A stretch of 64,000 nt of DNA from Gemmatimonadota bacterium. Lineage in GTDB: Bacteria; Gemmatimonadota; Gemmatimonadetes; Gemmatimonadales; Gemmatimonadaceae. The notes under the pieces were generated by a model. That model did no database searches and was not told the DNA's origin. It saw only the letters and a list, made by a program, of their open reading frames with translations. The stretch is from assembly GCA_016712265.1 (NCBI GenBank), contig JADJRJ010000028.1:434001-498000 (forward strand). Reading direction: 5' to 3'. This document shows, in pieces, positions 46,374 to 55,918 of the stretch (position 1 is the stretch's first letter; each line of letters opens with the position of its first letter). Both the position numbers and the translations under genes were made by a program.

Positions 46374-46930
46374 CTACGGCGCGCTCCCGGCCGGGCGAAA
46401 CGTCACCGCAAGCCGCTTGCCCGTCGGCACAACCTCGGCCATACGCCCCGGCGCACCCCCGGGCACTTGCGCCCCTGATGATCGCCGCGACGCGAGGAGA
46501 CCGCTCGGCAGCTCCAGCGTCCCGACATAGTCCATGCCGGTCCACTTGAGGCGCAACTTCAGCAACGGGCCGCCCCGCGTGCTATTGGTCTCGGTCAGGG
46601 TGAGCGAATCACCTTGGCGGCGCCCGACGAGTTCGCGGCGCCACCGCCCATCGTCCGGTTCGTGCGCGTTGGAGAGTCGGGCAGCGACCGTGTCGCCGTC
46701 CGCCACGAGCTCAAGGCGGAGGTCGGTCGCGCGCGCATCGGCAGCGCGCCGATAGTCGCTCGCGTCGGCTCCCGGAGGCCGATCGGCTGTGGCGCCGCGG
46801 GCGTCGCCTGCCATCGGACCGCCCGCGCCACCCAGGCCCCGGATGCCGGTGCCTGCGCACCCGCCACGCCCCCGATCACCGCCAGCGCGGCGAACGCCCC
46901 TCGAGTCATCGCTCCCAGTCCTCGCCTCAT
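46374..46930 (-). pseudogene. Secreted hypothetical, frameshifted
   Basis: The N-terminus with a signal peptide (FAALAVIGGVAGAQAPASG) is in one frame from ATG 46930; the rest (SDYRRAADARATDLRLELVA ... KWTGMDYVGTLELPSG) is in another, joining around 46770-46800. Together they make a protein of about 180 residues with a beta-sheet-rich C-terminal half. One indel is needed. Family unknown. Ends 31 bp from attC 5. Confidence 0.65.
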
Positions 46931-46966
46931 GCGTCACCTCCGACGGAAGAGTTCCTATCCAGCTCG

Positions 46967-47098
46967 GCCTAACGTTTGCGTTCATTTGCGGGCGATCTCA
47001 ACCAAGCCGACCCGCCCGGGCCGCCCCTTCACCAGTCTACTGCGGCCCGGGCGGGTTGGCCAGCCGCTCAGCCCGCCAAATGCAACGCTCTGTTAGGC
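46967..47098 (-). repeat. attC 6
   Basis: 132 bp; cores GCCTAAC and GTTAGGC. GTTTGCGTTCATTTGCGGGC variant outside the common GC stem. Confidence 0.92.
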
Positions 47099-47740
47099 AA
47101 CCCGCTTCCGCTTCTTCGTTTGTACGGTGACTGCGACCCCGAGCCGGGCCAGCAACTCGACCAACGCATCAATACTGAACTGCTCGATCTTGCCTCGCCG
47201 GAGCGCACTGACCCGCGGTTGAGACACCCCCAGCACCTTGGCGGCCCGGACCTGGGTCAGGCCGCGATCTTCGAGCGCCTGATTGAGCGTGATCATCAGA
47301 TCGCTGCGAATGAGGAGGTGCGCCGCCTCCTCGGGCGGGAACCCCAGGTCGACAAACACGTTCCCCGAGCCACGACGCATGCGCACGGCCATGCCTACTT
47401 GCCTCCCCTTCGAGCGTTCGCGCAGCACCGCCTGATACCGCGCCCGGCCGAGCTCGAGATCGAGCCGGGGAGTCTGTTGCGACTTCTTCTGGAACACGTG
47501 CAGGACGTAGACGGCCTCCGCGAACTTGGCCACGAAGAAGAGTCGGAAGGCTCCGGCGACCCGGACCCGAATCTCCCACACCCCGGCACCCACGGTGGCC
47601 ATTGGCTTTCCATCGCGCGGCTCCCGCCCCCGCTGCACTTGGCGGAGGTCGTATCCGAGCTCGCGCCGGACTTCGGCCGGAAGGGCCCGAAGGTCCGCGT
47701 GAGAGCTGCCCACCCAGGTGACAGGTTTCTCGTGCACCAC
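47093..47740 (-). CDS. Toxin-antitoxin fusion (RelE/HigB-like + XRE)
   Basis: One 215-residue frame contains both parts. Residues 1-112 are a Gp49/HigB-like toxin (WEIRVRVAGAFRLFFVAKF, VYVLHVFQKKSQQTP). Residues about 125-215 are an XRE antitoxin (DRGLTQVRAAKVLGVSQPRVSALRRG). Relatives are normally two genes. Internal ATGs at the junction (GRQVGMAVRMRRG) could still allow a separate antitoxin. The stop TAA lies inside the attC 6 core. Confidence 0.85.
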   Translation of the reverse strand: MVHEKPVTWVGSSHADLRALPAEVRRELGYDLRQVQRGREPRDGKPMATVGAGVWEIRVRVAGAFRLFFVAKFAEAVYVLHVFQKKSQQTPRLDLELGRARYQAVLRERSKGRQVGMAVRMRRGSGNVFVDLGFPPEEAAHLLIRSDLMITLNQALEDRGLTQVRAAKVLGVSQPRVSALRRGKIEQFSIDALVELLARLGVAVTVQTKKRKRVA

Positions 47741-47861
47741 GGACTATACCAGAACCGATATACGCGCGCAAGGCGCGGGCACTCTCGGCACGCGCTTCGT
47801 TTCCGTGTGGCGCGGCCCCGGCAACGGTCTCCTCCCTCATGCCGCTATCAGCCTCAGGGTT

Positions 47862-47994
47862 GCCTAACGTTTCGGCTCACTTGCAGCCGAAAGCAATATA
47901 GCCGGCCCGCCCCGGGCCAGCCTTTGCCATTCTACCGTGCCCGGGGCGGGCCGGCCACCCCTGATCGGCTGCCAAGTGCAGCCGGATGTTAGAC
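47862..47994 (-). repeat. attC 7
   Basis: 133 bp; cores GCCTAAC and GTTAGAC. Arms GGCCCGCCCCGGGC and GCCCGGGGCGGGCC. Confidence 0.92.
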
Positions 47995-48016
47995 AGCCCT
48001 AGGCACTGAAGCTTCC

Positions 48017-49034
48017 CTAGCGCGGCTTCGAGAGTCGCGCTGTCGCCAGCCGACGCGCGGCTTCGAACGCTTCACCTTCCGGCACTCGCACATCGGGTTG
48101 GACGCCCACACCTTCCCAATCCGTGCCAGTCACGGGGTTCACCATCCGCGCGTAGGCGACATTGACCGCGAAGTGATCTGTGACTCGCCGAAGCCGCGAT
48201 GGCCGTGCGCCGCCGCCAGTGACTTCGCCGACAATAGTCGCGCGCTTCAGAGCCTGCAGCTGATACGCGAAGCTTTACGAGGCCGATGTTGCCATCCAGT
48301 CGCTCGACGCGCACGAACGCGCAGTTCGCACGACGGAGTTGCTGGCGCCGCCGGGCTTCCATTTCGGGCGTCGGGGCCACATCGAAGTCCGCGGGAAATG
48401 CAGGTACGCTGAAGTCCACCCGTAAGTGACGGTCTCCGCTCACGTCTCGCAGCTGACGAGTAAGTAGGTCAGCCAGCAAGCGGGCGGAAGAGATGCTGCT
48501 GTACGCTCCCCGGGCGGCACGGGCACTCACGCTGTCGGCGAGTGCACCGCCGAGCGATGGTAGCACGTGATGCCGCCGGAGCGCATCCGCAACACCGACC
48601 ACGACTCGCTCGTTCTCCTCAGGCGATACGAGAAGCTCACGATAGTCCCGGCCGACAGGTATCGCCGTGAGGAAGAAGCTGCTCACGCGGAGAGGGTCAT
48701 CTGGCTCCACCGCGACTACACCAAGCTGCTGATTCGGCGAAACGGTATCTCTGAGGAGAAACTCTACATGCAGGTCGCTACTGCGGATCACCCGGTCGAG
48801 GATGAAACGCCGAGAGGCCCCCAGCGCTGAAGAGGGGACTGGCAGTTCGACACCGGGCGCTTGCCGTTTCAACACTGCCAGAGCGATGGTGTCCGCGCCG
48901 TTGTAGGCCGATAGCCACTCCGCAAGGAACCGCCCGGCCCCTGTCCCTGGAGGCGCTGTCTGGCTCTGCACTTCTCCGGCGAAGAGGCTGCTGGTGACTA
49001 CCAGTAGAGAGAGTGCACGCGTGGGCGAGAGCAT
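48017..49034 (-). pseudogene. S41 peptidase with internal deletion
   Basis: The exported N-terminal part (signal LSLLVVTSSLFAGEVQSQ, then the IRBP-like S41 N-domain) reads in frame to RVERLDGNIGLVK near 48271. Sequence after that matches the end of an S41 protease only in another frame (FAYQLQALKRATIVGE ... GTDWEGVGVQPDVRVPEGE), ending at 48017. The region between, which carries the catalytic Ser in this family, is absent. So the gene lost roughly 200 bp plus frame and should be inactive. Stop 22 bp from attC 7 in the ancestral frame. Confidence 0.8.
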
Positions 49035-49074
49035 TCGCAAGGGGTGAGTGCGATCGTAGTGAGTTGAATGGCCT

Positions 49075-49167
49075 GTCTAACGATAAGGTTCAGTTGCAGC
49101 CGAATCAAATAAAGCGCGCGCAGCGCGCAATCAACAGATCGGCTGTCAACTGCAACCGGGGTTAGAC
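49075..49167 (-). repeat. attC 8
   Basis: 93 bp; cores GTCTAAC and GTTAGAC. Short type with arms GGTTCAGTTGCAGCCGA and TCGGCTGTCAACTGCAACC and a GCGCGCGCAGCGCGC tip. Confidence 0.88.
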
Positions 49168-49177
49168 AGCACGGGCG

Positions 49178-50170
49178 TCATGCGTGGTCGTGGGCGGCGG
49201 CGCGCGATGTCCCGCGACGTCGCCACGCGAGTACCAGTAGCGCGGGGATGAGATCGAGCAGCGTCACGCCCACGCGTGCGAGCACCACGACGACCAGAAT
49301 ATCGCTCGCGGGCAGCACGGCGCGGGCCAGGACCGCCTGCATCACCCCTTCGCGCGCACCCAGCCCGGCGGGCGCAATGACGAGAAGGAGCCCGGCCAGG
49401 AAGGAGCCGGTCCAAGCGGTCACGCTCGTGACCAGCGACAGGCCGGCCAGCGGCAGGACCGCGCGACCGAGTGCGTACAGCGCGACGCCCCACAGGAGCC
49501 AGCTGGCCGTCGCCGTCCAGAGCAGCGTCCACATCGTGCGCGCCGTGACGGTGGTGATTCCGGGGACGCGTCGCTCGATCCCAGCCGCCAGCTGTGGGAG
49601 TGCGCGAACGGACGCGGGTCCCAGCAGCAGCGCCACCACGCCCGCCAGCGAAAACGCCAACAAGACCGGCGACACGCCCAGCGCGGAGCCACCCGCGGCG
49701 ACGAGGACAAGAACGCCGACGCCCATGCCCACTACGCCCTGCCCGAGTGAGCTCGCGGCCACGCGGGCCGGCGGCAATCCGGAGTCGGTCGCCATCGCAG
49801 CGATGATCGCCATCTGCCACGCTTTGCCGCCCGGGAGATAGCGTCCGAGGTTGCTCACGAGGAACAAACGCGCCAGCGCCACGAAGGACGCGCGCACACC
49901 GAGATCACGCAGCAATCGCTGCCAACCAAGGACGTACCACGCATGACCGGAAAACGCGCAGGCCAGGGCCACCGCGATCCACCGCCACTGGACGGACGCC
50001 GCGCGCCATGCTTCGAGCGCGGCAGGCCCATCACGCCGTAGCGCCCGCGCGATGAATGCGACGGCGGCGACGCTGACGACCACCGTTGCCCATCGTCGCC
50101 AGGGTGAGCGGGGACGCACAGGCGCATTAGTGCGCGGTGGAAGGGTGACTCCGTCCTCGGGGATCGTCAA
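49178..50170 (-). CDS. Flippase-like / LPG-synthase TM domain protein
   Basis: A 330-residue membrane protein of the UPF0104/AglD family: about eight helices, LGRYLPGGKAWQ, and LLLVIAPAGLGAREGVMQ near the C-terminus. Related proteins move or modify lipid-linked molecules (aminoacyl-phosphatidylglycerol or glycolipids). A polytopic protein of this size is a notable cargo for a cassette. Ends 10 bp from attC 8. Confidence 0.9.
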   Translation of the reverse strand: MTIPEDGVTLPPRTNAPVRPRSPWRRWATVVVSVAAVAFIARALRRDGPAALEAWRAASVQWRWIAVALACAFSGHAWYVLGWQRLLRDLGVRASFVALARLFLVSNLGRYLPGGKAWQMAIIAAMATDSGLPPARVAASSLGQGVVGMGVGVLVLVAAGGSALGVSPVLLAFSLAGVVALLLGPASVRALPQLAAGIERRVPGITTVTARTMWTLLWTATASWLLWGVALYALGRAVLPLAGLSLVTSVTAWTGSFLAGLLLVIAPAGLGAREGVMQAVLARAVLPASDILVVVVLARVGVTLLDLIPALLVLAWRRRGTSRAAAHDHA

Positions 50171-50223
50171 CTAGGCTCGGTCGAGCGCACGAATGCGGGT
50201 GGTCACCAATTCAGTGTAGTGCT

Positions 50224-50358
50224 GTCTAACGACCCACGCTCTCAGGCGGGGCCTCTCATAAAGCCGCCGCACCCGGCGGCCGTCCTTGCCCTTACACTAT
50301 AGGCCGCCGGGTGCGGTGGCTAGCCCACGGCCCCGACCTGAGCTGCGTGCTGTTAGGC
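50224..50358 (-). repeat. attC 9
   Basis: 135 bp; cores GTCTAAC and GTTAGGC. Stem CCGCCGCACCCGGCGGCC / GGCCGCCGGGTGCGGTGG. Confidence 0.92.
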
Positions 50359-50362
50359 CGAC

Positions 50363-51076
50363 CTACGCGGGGCGGTCCAGGAAGCGTATCAGATAGCACG
50401 TCGCGCCGGGCGCGTGACGCTCACAGCTCAGGTCGACATAGGATTCCGTGATCGTCGCATCGCTCCAACGGATGCGAAACTGGTACAGGCCAGGTGGCAG
50501 TCGCACGAAGCGCTTTTCCACCACGCGCCGCGGTTGCCGGGGAAGCGGCTGATCGGCGATCGTGAATTCGACCGTATCTGCGCCAAAGGAGAGTAGGACT
50601 TCAAGACTGTCGCGCACCGGTGGCGCCCGCTGGCCGATCTGGACGGCTCCTTGATCGAGCAGACGGCGCCCAAACGGCGGCGCTCGCCAGACCGCCGGCC
50701 CGACCTCCGATAGGCGCTGCTGTACCCATGACGACACCGCCCACGCGTCCGCGCAGCGGGGGAGCCGCAAGGTGCCCGGCGTAGCCACGGCTCCGACCAC
50801 GTAGCTCTGGCCGGGGAGGAAGTAGGCACACGGAGCATCGTCCCCTGCGACGACCGTGAGCGTATCCGGGAGCGGTCCCCGCCACGAAGAGTCAGTCACA
50901 AATCGGACCCGGCGTTCGCGTGCCAGGGAGTCAATCGCCAGTACCCTCCCCACGAACAGGATCGGGGCAGCGGTCGGCCGCAACGGCGCGCCCGCGCCAA
51001 GGCCGCACCAGCAGGCGGCGTCGGCGCGGCTAGCGGTCGCGATACTCAGCAGGAAGATGCCAAACGCAATGCGCAT
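50363..51076 (-). CDS. Secreted protein with TIMP/NTR-like N-terminus
   Basis: 237 residues with signal peptide (FGIFLLSIATASRADAA) then CWCGLG. The CxC start of the mature part, followed by ILFVGRVLAIDS and SSWRGPLPDTLTVVAGDDAPCAYFL, resembles bacterial TIMP/NTR-like domains, in which a Cys-x-Cys begins the OB fold. The C-terminal half (FRIRWSDATITESYVDLSC) is a separate beta domain. Role unknown. Ends 4 bp from attC 9. Confidence 0.72.
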   Translation of the reverse strand: MRIAFGIFLLSIATASRADAACWCGLGAGAPLRPTAAPILFVGRVLAIDSLARERRVRFVTDSSWRGPLPDTLTVVAGDDAPCAYFLPGQSYVVGAVATPGTLRLPRCADAWAVSSWVQQRLSEVGPAVWRAPPFGRRLLDQGAVQIGQRAPPVRDSLEVLLSFGADTVEFTIADQPLPRQPRRVVEKRFVRLPPGLYQFRIRWSDATITESYVDLSCERHAPGATCYLIRFLDRPA

Positions 51077-51087
51077 GACTCAGTTCG

Positions 51088-51219
51088 GCCTAACGTCCCG
51101 CGCTCACATGCGGGCCTTCAAAAAGAGCCGACCCGCCCGGGCCGCCTCCCCCCCACTATACCGCGGCCCGGGCGGGTCGGCCACCCCACAGGCCCGTCTT
51201 GTGCTGCGCGCTGTTAGCG
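51088..51219 (-). repeat. attC 10
   Basis: 132 bp; cores GCCTAAC and GTTAGCG. Main GC-rich family. Confidence 0.93.
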
Positions 51220-51282
51220 CGCGTCTTCCGGGCGAAAGCGGCGCTTGCCTGGTGGCCTCATGCACTACAGCACCGCGCGCCT

Positions 51283-51864
51283 CTACCCTTCGGCATTGGT
51301 ACCTTGCAGCTTAGGCTCTTGCGCCGCGTCTTGGACCGGAAGCGAGGCACCTCGAAGTGCGTTTCGCAACATCGGATCGACCGGAAAGGTCAGATACTCA
51401 CCGGTGGACAACGTGATGGTCAGTCTCATGACTCTCGGCCATCGCCATGCTCCCGCCGAGAGTGCCCGCTGCAAGTCCGAGGACTTCAACACATATGTCG
51501 CCCAGTCGAAAAGAAAGGTCGCGCGCTCACTTGGCGCGAGCTTCCACGGGAGCTTTCCAGCGAGCGGATGGGACGAGAGCGTCTGAAAGAAGTGCCTTCT
51601 TCGGACTACCCCGATGCGCCATCCGATTGCCTCGACGACAGCATCACGGTGCCCGATGTTTACCACTCCGACCTTCAATACTTCCTGTCCATCTAGGGAG
51701 CCTTGGCTCAGCAGGGTTCCCAGTGTAGCGGTCGCTCGCACCCTCGCACGACCCTGTTGGCGCGCCAGATGGAGCGCGACTACAACCGCCGCCAGCGTGC
51801 CAACGGCGGACAGAATCTGCGCGACCACCTCTGCTTTTGACCAAGCTTCGTTCATCTGAATCAT
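51283..51864 (-). CDS. Membrane-anchored hypothetical protein
   Basis: 193 residues from ATG 51864, with one N-terminal helix (ILSAVGTLAAVVVALHLAR) and a soluble domain containing VGVVNIGHRDAVVEAIGWRIG and RLTITLSTGEYLTFPVD. No family recognised. The start lies just before the attC 11 core, so its leader is very short. Confidence 0.65.
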   Translation of the reverse strand: MIQMNEAWSKAEVVAQILSAVGTLAAVVVALHLARQQGRARVRATATLGTLLSQGSLDGQEVLKVGVVNIGHRDAVVEAIGWRIGVVRRRHFFQTLSSHPLAGKLPWKLAPSERATFLFDWATYVLKSSDLQRALSAGAWRWPRVMRLTITLSTGEYLTFPVDPMLRNALRGASLPVQDAAQEPKLQGTNAEG

Positions 51865-51870
51865 CCGTCG

Positions 51871-52005
51871 CGCTAACGTTTCACCTTCACTTGCGGGCCC
51901 TCCAACCAAGCCGACCCGCCCGGGCCGCCTCCCGTCGAGTCTACCGCCGGCCCGGGCGGGTTGGCCAGGCCGCAGCGGCCTGACAAGTGCAAGGTGCTGT
52001 TAGGC
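51871..52005 (-). repeat. attC 11
   Basis: 135 bp; cores CGCTAAC and GTTAGGC. Main GC-rich family. The rare CGCTAAC core pairs exactly with the GTTAGCG of attC 10. Confidence 0.93.
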
Positions 52006-52351
52006 AGCACTTCTTTTGCACCGCCTGAGCTCTCTCCAGAGACGCTTGGGACACGATGCGTCGCTTCCGGTCCGACGGCGTCCAGGGCTGACTAGAAGTG
52101 CCGCACATGCTTGCAAGCACGCGCGCAACAAATGCCCGCCCGGGCGTCGAAGGGTGCCGCGCTTGAGGGGAGCTTACCCTGACGGCGGAGGACTGGAGAT
52201 AGGACCTAGAGGCGCCGCGCGGCCTGCGAGCGACCACACTTCAGCGCGTCAGCGTCTTGACGGGCTTCCCGTTCACAAACCGAAAACGTGGTGACGTAGT
52301 GCCGCCGACGTGCCGCTTCCCCTCGTGGCTGAGGTCCACGCCGGGTCGATG
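52006..52351. other. Non-coding stretch at cassette end
   Basis: 346 bp between attC 11 and the propeller gene. No ORF with coding character, no second attC and no repeat seen. Other array genes end within about 200 bp of their attC, so this tail is unusually long. Confidence 0.55.
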
Positions 52352-53615
52352 TCAATTCCGAGCGATTTGGTGGATCGCAATCGACTCAACATCGAGTGAG
52401 TCTCGCTGGACGATGGCCACGCGATCTCCGCGCACTGCCTCCAACCGGGCCCCTTCGGGCAACGCTATCAACGCCAAGGGCCGAAGCTCGTTGTCGAGAA
52501 TCGTCCAACGCGATCCGGGTCTTTGCCAGCGGCTCCCCAGCCGAAGAGGCTCGAACCGTTCGATCCAGAGACGGTCATCGGAATCCACCAACACGCGGCC
52601 CATCGCCGGGCGAAACTCCGGAAGAATCTCGCGGGCAAAAGGCTGCGCGAGACGCTTCCTTACTTCTGCCGCCGGAAGATTGACCTCCAATACGGCACTC
52701 GTCTCCGAGATAAGCGACGCGAGTTCGGCAGCAGTAAGGCGCTCACGGGCCTCCGGCCACTCGAGCAAACCCGCCTGAGAGAAAGTGCTGTCCAGCCAGG
52801 GAGAGTGCAAAATCCTCGCCAGATCCGAAGTAGGCTCGGCGGACACCGAGAGCGGCAAACGGTGTGTTGGCAAATGGCAAGCGCATATCGCCTTCTTCGG
52901 TCAGACCCGTGTAGGTTCCCTGGAAAGTTGGCCCCGCGCGCACAAGCTCTCCGGCGCGATTGATCAGTCGCAACTGAGCCTGCATCCGCCATGGTCTGAC
53001 GCCCGGCCCCCGCGGTGCGGAGTCTCTAGGCGTAAGCATCATTTGCAGAACAACCAGTGCGCTATCACCCCACGCCCAGCCGTTTTCCGGCCAGCCGGTC
53101 TCGGTGTCATCTCCCACCAGCGCTACCGCTCCAAGGTAGCCCGCAGTCGGGTGCCAGTAGGTCAGTCGGCGCCGCCGTCCGTCGAACACCGCAAAGGTGT
53201 CAGCCTTCACTGCGGAAATGGCAGCAAGTCCGCGGAATTCCTGGGGTCCGTCGCCGATCCTTCCCATGGCCCCGCGGTAGGTGCCCGTCGAATCAAACAC
53301 TAGCAACCGACTCGCCCCGAGGTCGGCAACGACGAAGGTGCCACTAGGCAACCAGCGCATAGCTCCAACCGGAGAAAGCGCGGCTGAATCGCCGCTTTCG
53401 GCGCCCGTAATCACGTGAAGCGGAGTAGGCACGAGTCTCCAGACTGGCAGCTCATGCGCGGCGCCGCGGATTGTCGCCACCGATAATCCCGCCGAGTCTC
53501 TGACTGCCATTCTGATCTCCCGCTGGCGACTCACGTCGCAGGAGACGCTCGCGCCGACGAGACATCCAAGGGCTCCTGCCACGATCAACCGCCTGTTACC
53601 GATACGATGTAGCAT
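52352..53615 (-). pseudogene. Lipoprotein six-bladed propeller, frameshifted
   Basis: From ATG 53615 a lipoprotein (GCLVGASVSCDVS) with propeller blades VGAMRWLPSGTFVVADLGAS, GRIGDGPQEF and YFGSGEDFAL continues to about 52800, then the reading frame shifts and SQAGLLEWPEARERLTAAEL ... RVLVDSDDRLWIERF follow to the stop at 52352. The blade order is normal for the family apart from the shift. It would be about 420 residues. It is last in the 5.5-kb multi-gene cassette. Confidence 0.75.
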
Positions 53616-53755
53616 TCCGTCCTCGGACCCCTTAGTGCCGGTTAGGCGACGAACAGAACTCCTTCGTCGCGTGATCGCTGATAGGCCAGTGATACCTTCT
53701 GCGTCCGTTGTTGTGACCGCCGCCGAACCAGAGCTCAGCTTGCCGGCGTGCCAGT

Positions 53756-55032
53756 CTATTGTTCCACGGCGATGAGGGCAAGTCGTGTGATGACCTCTTG
53801 CCCCTTGCTAGATCTGGAGAGGCCTATGACGCTGCTTCTCTCCGCAGCGAGTGGCCTGAAGCCCGCCGGAAGGTCAACGTCTCCGATCCACCCTCCGGCA
53901 ACGTGGTAGATATGCCATCGTGAGGGAGCCATGGGTAGCGGATTGAGCAGCGCCATTGCATCCTCGGGCATGGCGGGCCCGACCCAAAGTAGGCTGTCGG
54001 GCGTCCCAATCAACCGCCCAAACGCCGCTGTACTATCCGCGAAGACCGTAGTCCGCCGTGCCGACTGGCGCGCAGCCGCACCCTGGGCAGGGGTTGGCGC
54101 TATCAACCGCTGCGAAGAAGCGCAGCGTGTCAGGGATCGCGATGCGCCGACGTTCAAGCGCAGTCCGAAGGATACGAACGCGCTCTTCACCGCTCTCAGA
54201 AACGCACCTGATCTCATACGCCCGAGAGAAGCCAAAGCAGAGAAGGTCACCTACGGTGGCGCTGACTAGCGCGGGGCCGAAAGTAAGAGGGACGAGTTTG
54301 CCTTCCTGCGAAGTCACCCATTCCCTCCATGGCATGCTTCCGATACTTCGCTCCCCGCCGCTCCGGCCCACCACAACCATGAGCACGCTGTCGCCGATGC
54401 CTGGGTCGGAGTCCACGGCCGCCGAACCGGACCACTCCAGCGGTCGCACCACCCGGGAAGGTACGCGGCATGAGCAGGTCTCGGCCGCCAAAGGATCGCC
54501 GGGTCACAATTCCGAGATACCGCCCGTCCCACCTAAAGGCCTGTCCGACGTCTCTGCCGTTGAAGCCGATGATGCTGTCGCCGTTGATATGGGCGCGCCA
54601 GAGCGCCCGGAACCGGCCTTCACCGGCTCCGAATCCGCCAATAGTCCTCTGGTAGCGCCCATTTGGCCCATATACTCTGAGCTCCCCGAGATTCAGGAGC
54701 CCGACCGCGATGGCCCCAGAGCGATGGAGCCCGGCGTACGATACGCCCTCTAGTCTGTAGACCCCGGTGGCAGTGTCGCCTCCAATCACGAGACGTGTCG
54801 TCGTGCTCACCATCCACCTTGCCTTCGGCCGCGAATCCGAAGCCACCCCAATCTTCTTGACGCCACTGGCAGCAGCCGTTCCCCGCTTCGGCTCCTGCGT
54901 CGAGGCCCCAACGCCACCGAGTCCCACGAGCACTGCCACTACCAGAAGATGTTTCGCCGGCCCCAGCGTTCGCTCACATATGCGTGCGTCAACACACCGC
55001 GGTTTACGACCGCCGTGCTCGCGTGTAGTCAT
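53756..55032 (-). pseudogene. Six-bladed propeller protein, two frameshifts
   Basis: Three frames are needed: ATG 55032 (signal LLVVAVLVGLGGVGAS, then LNLGELRVYGPNGRYQRTIG and GFNGRDVGQAFRWDGRYLGI), a second from about 54430 (GDSVLMVVVGRSGG, FSRAYEIRCVSESGEERV), and a third from about 54070 (PDSLLWVGPAMP, WIGDVDLPAGFRPLA). Together they read as a full propeller of about 420 residues. It is paired with the similar gene downstream. Confidence 0.75.
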
Positions 55033-55129
55033 GATGCTCGCCTCTGGGACTTCCTCAAGGTAAGATCGAGAGTGGCTGATGGAGCCCGACCCTTGTCGCT
55101 TCCCGTCGAGAGACCATCGCCGGTCACGA

Positions 55130-55823
55130 TCATCGCTTGCGACGCAGTTCTCTACGTAGCAGATACTCGAGCCCTTGCGGCGTAGGGACTCCCACGCGTA
55201 GTCGACCTCCCAACACAAAGGCCGGAGTCTCATCGATCATCAGACTGTCGGCGGCCCTAACGTCGTCTGCAACACTCCTCCATGCTTCATCGCTTGAAAG
55301 GCAACGGGGAGAATGCGACGGAGTCCGAGAGCCCCGCCTCCTTTCCATAGGACCACCAATTACGCGCACCGAGCGCGTTCGCATCGCGGAACAGGGCGTC
55401 ATGTACTTCTTCGAAGCGACCGGCTCGGCGCCCGCACTCTGCAACAACAGCAGCTCCGTGAGCCCTGTCGTTCAGCGGTATGTGCCGGTACACGACCGCG
55501 AGCTCGGTGGGGTGGCGCAACCTCGCGTCTCGGAATCGGGCGGCGGCAATTCCGCACGCGGGACACGTGAAGTCCGAAAACAGTACGATGGCGACCCGCG
55601 CACGAGCGTCGCCCATGCGGGCTCCGGCGGTTCCGTAGAGCTCAGAATCCTTGATTAACCGAGCTGTTGTGTCGTCGTTCAGCCGAACCGTCAGCATTGG
55701 CACGTCGAGCACCCTCAGCACCAGGGTCGCTGCGGCAAGAGCGGTGGAAAACGCACAGGCTATGGAAGCTAGCCCACGCCCCGCCCTCGGTCGTCGGTTC
55801 GTCATTCTGTCGTTCGCTGGCAT
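55130..55823 (-). pseudogene. DsbA-like thioredoxin protein, frameshifted
   Basis: A membrane-anchored (ACAFSTALAAATLVLRV) thioredoxin-fold protein with active site CPAC in LFSDFTCPACG, VVYRHIPL and DALFRDANALG in frame. The frame breaks around 55300 and the remaining domain (SSDEAWRSVADDV, DETPAFVLGGRLRVG with the cis-Pro) follows in another frame. Intact length about 230. It lies between the six-Cys peptide gene and the propeller genes; a thiol oxidase for that peptide is an attractive inference. Confidence 0.75.
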
Positions 55824-55918
55824 GCTTTCCTCCGTGCGGAGCCACGAACGGGACTGACTCCCGGATCCGTGGCTCCTTTCGACTCTGTCAGGCGTTCACG
55901 GCGCCCAGGAAACGCCGC

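Noticed and set aside
51941..52237. 98-codon minus-strand ORF crossing attC 11
   Set aside because: It reads through the attC palindrome and has no recognisable protein features.
55255..55275. CCCTAAC...GCAAC as another attC core
   Set aside because: It lies inside the coding sequence of the thioredoxin C-terminus (DDVRAA) and has no paired core or palindrome.
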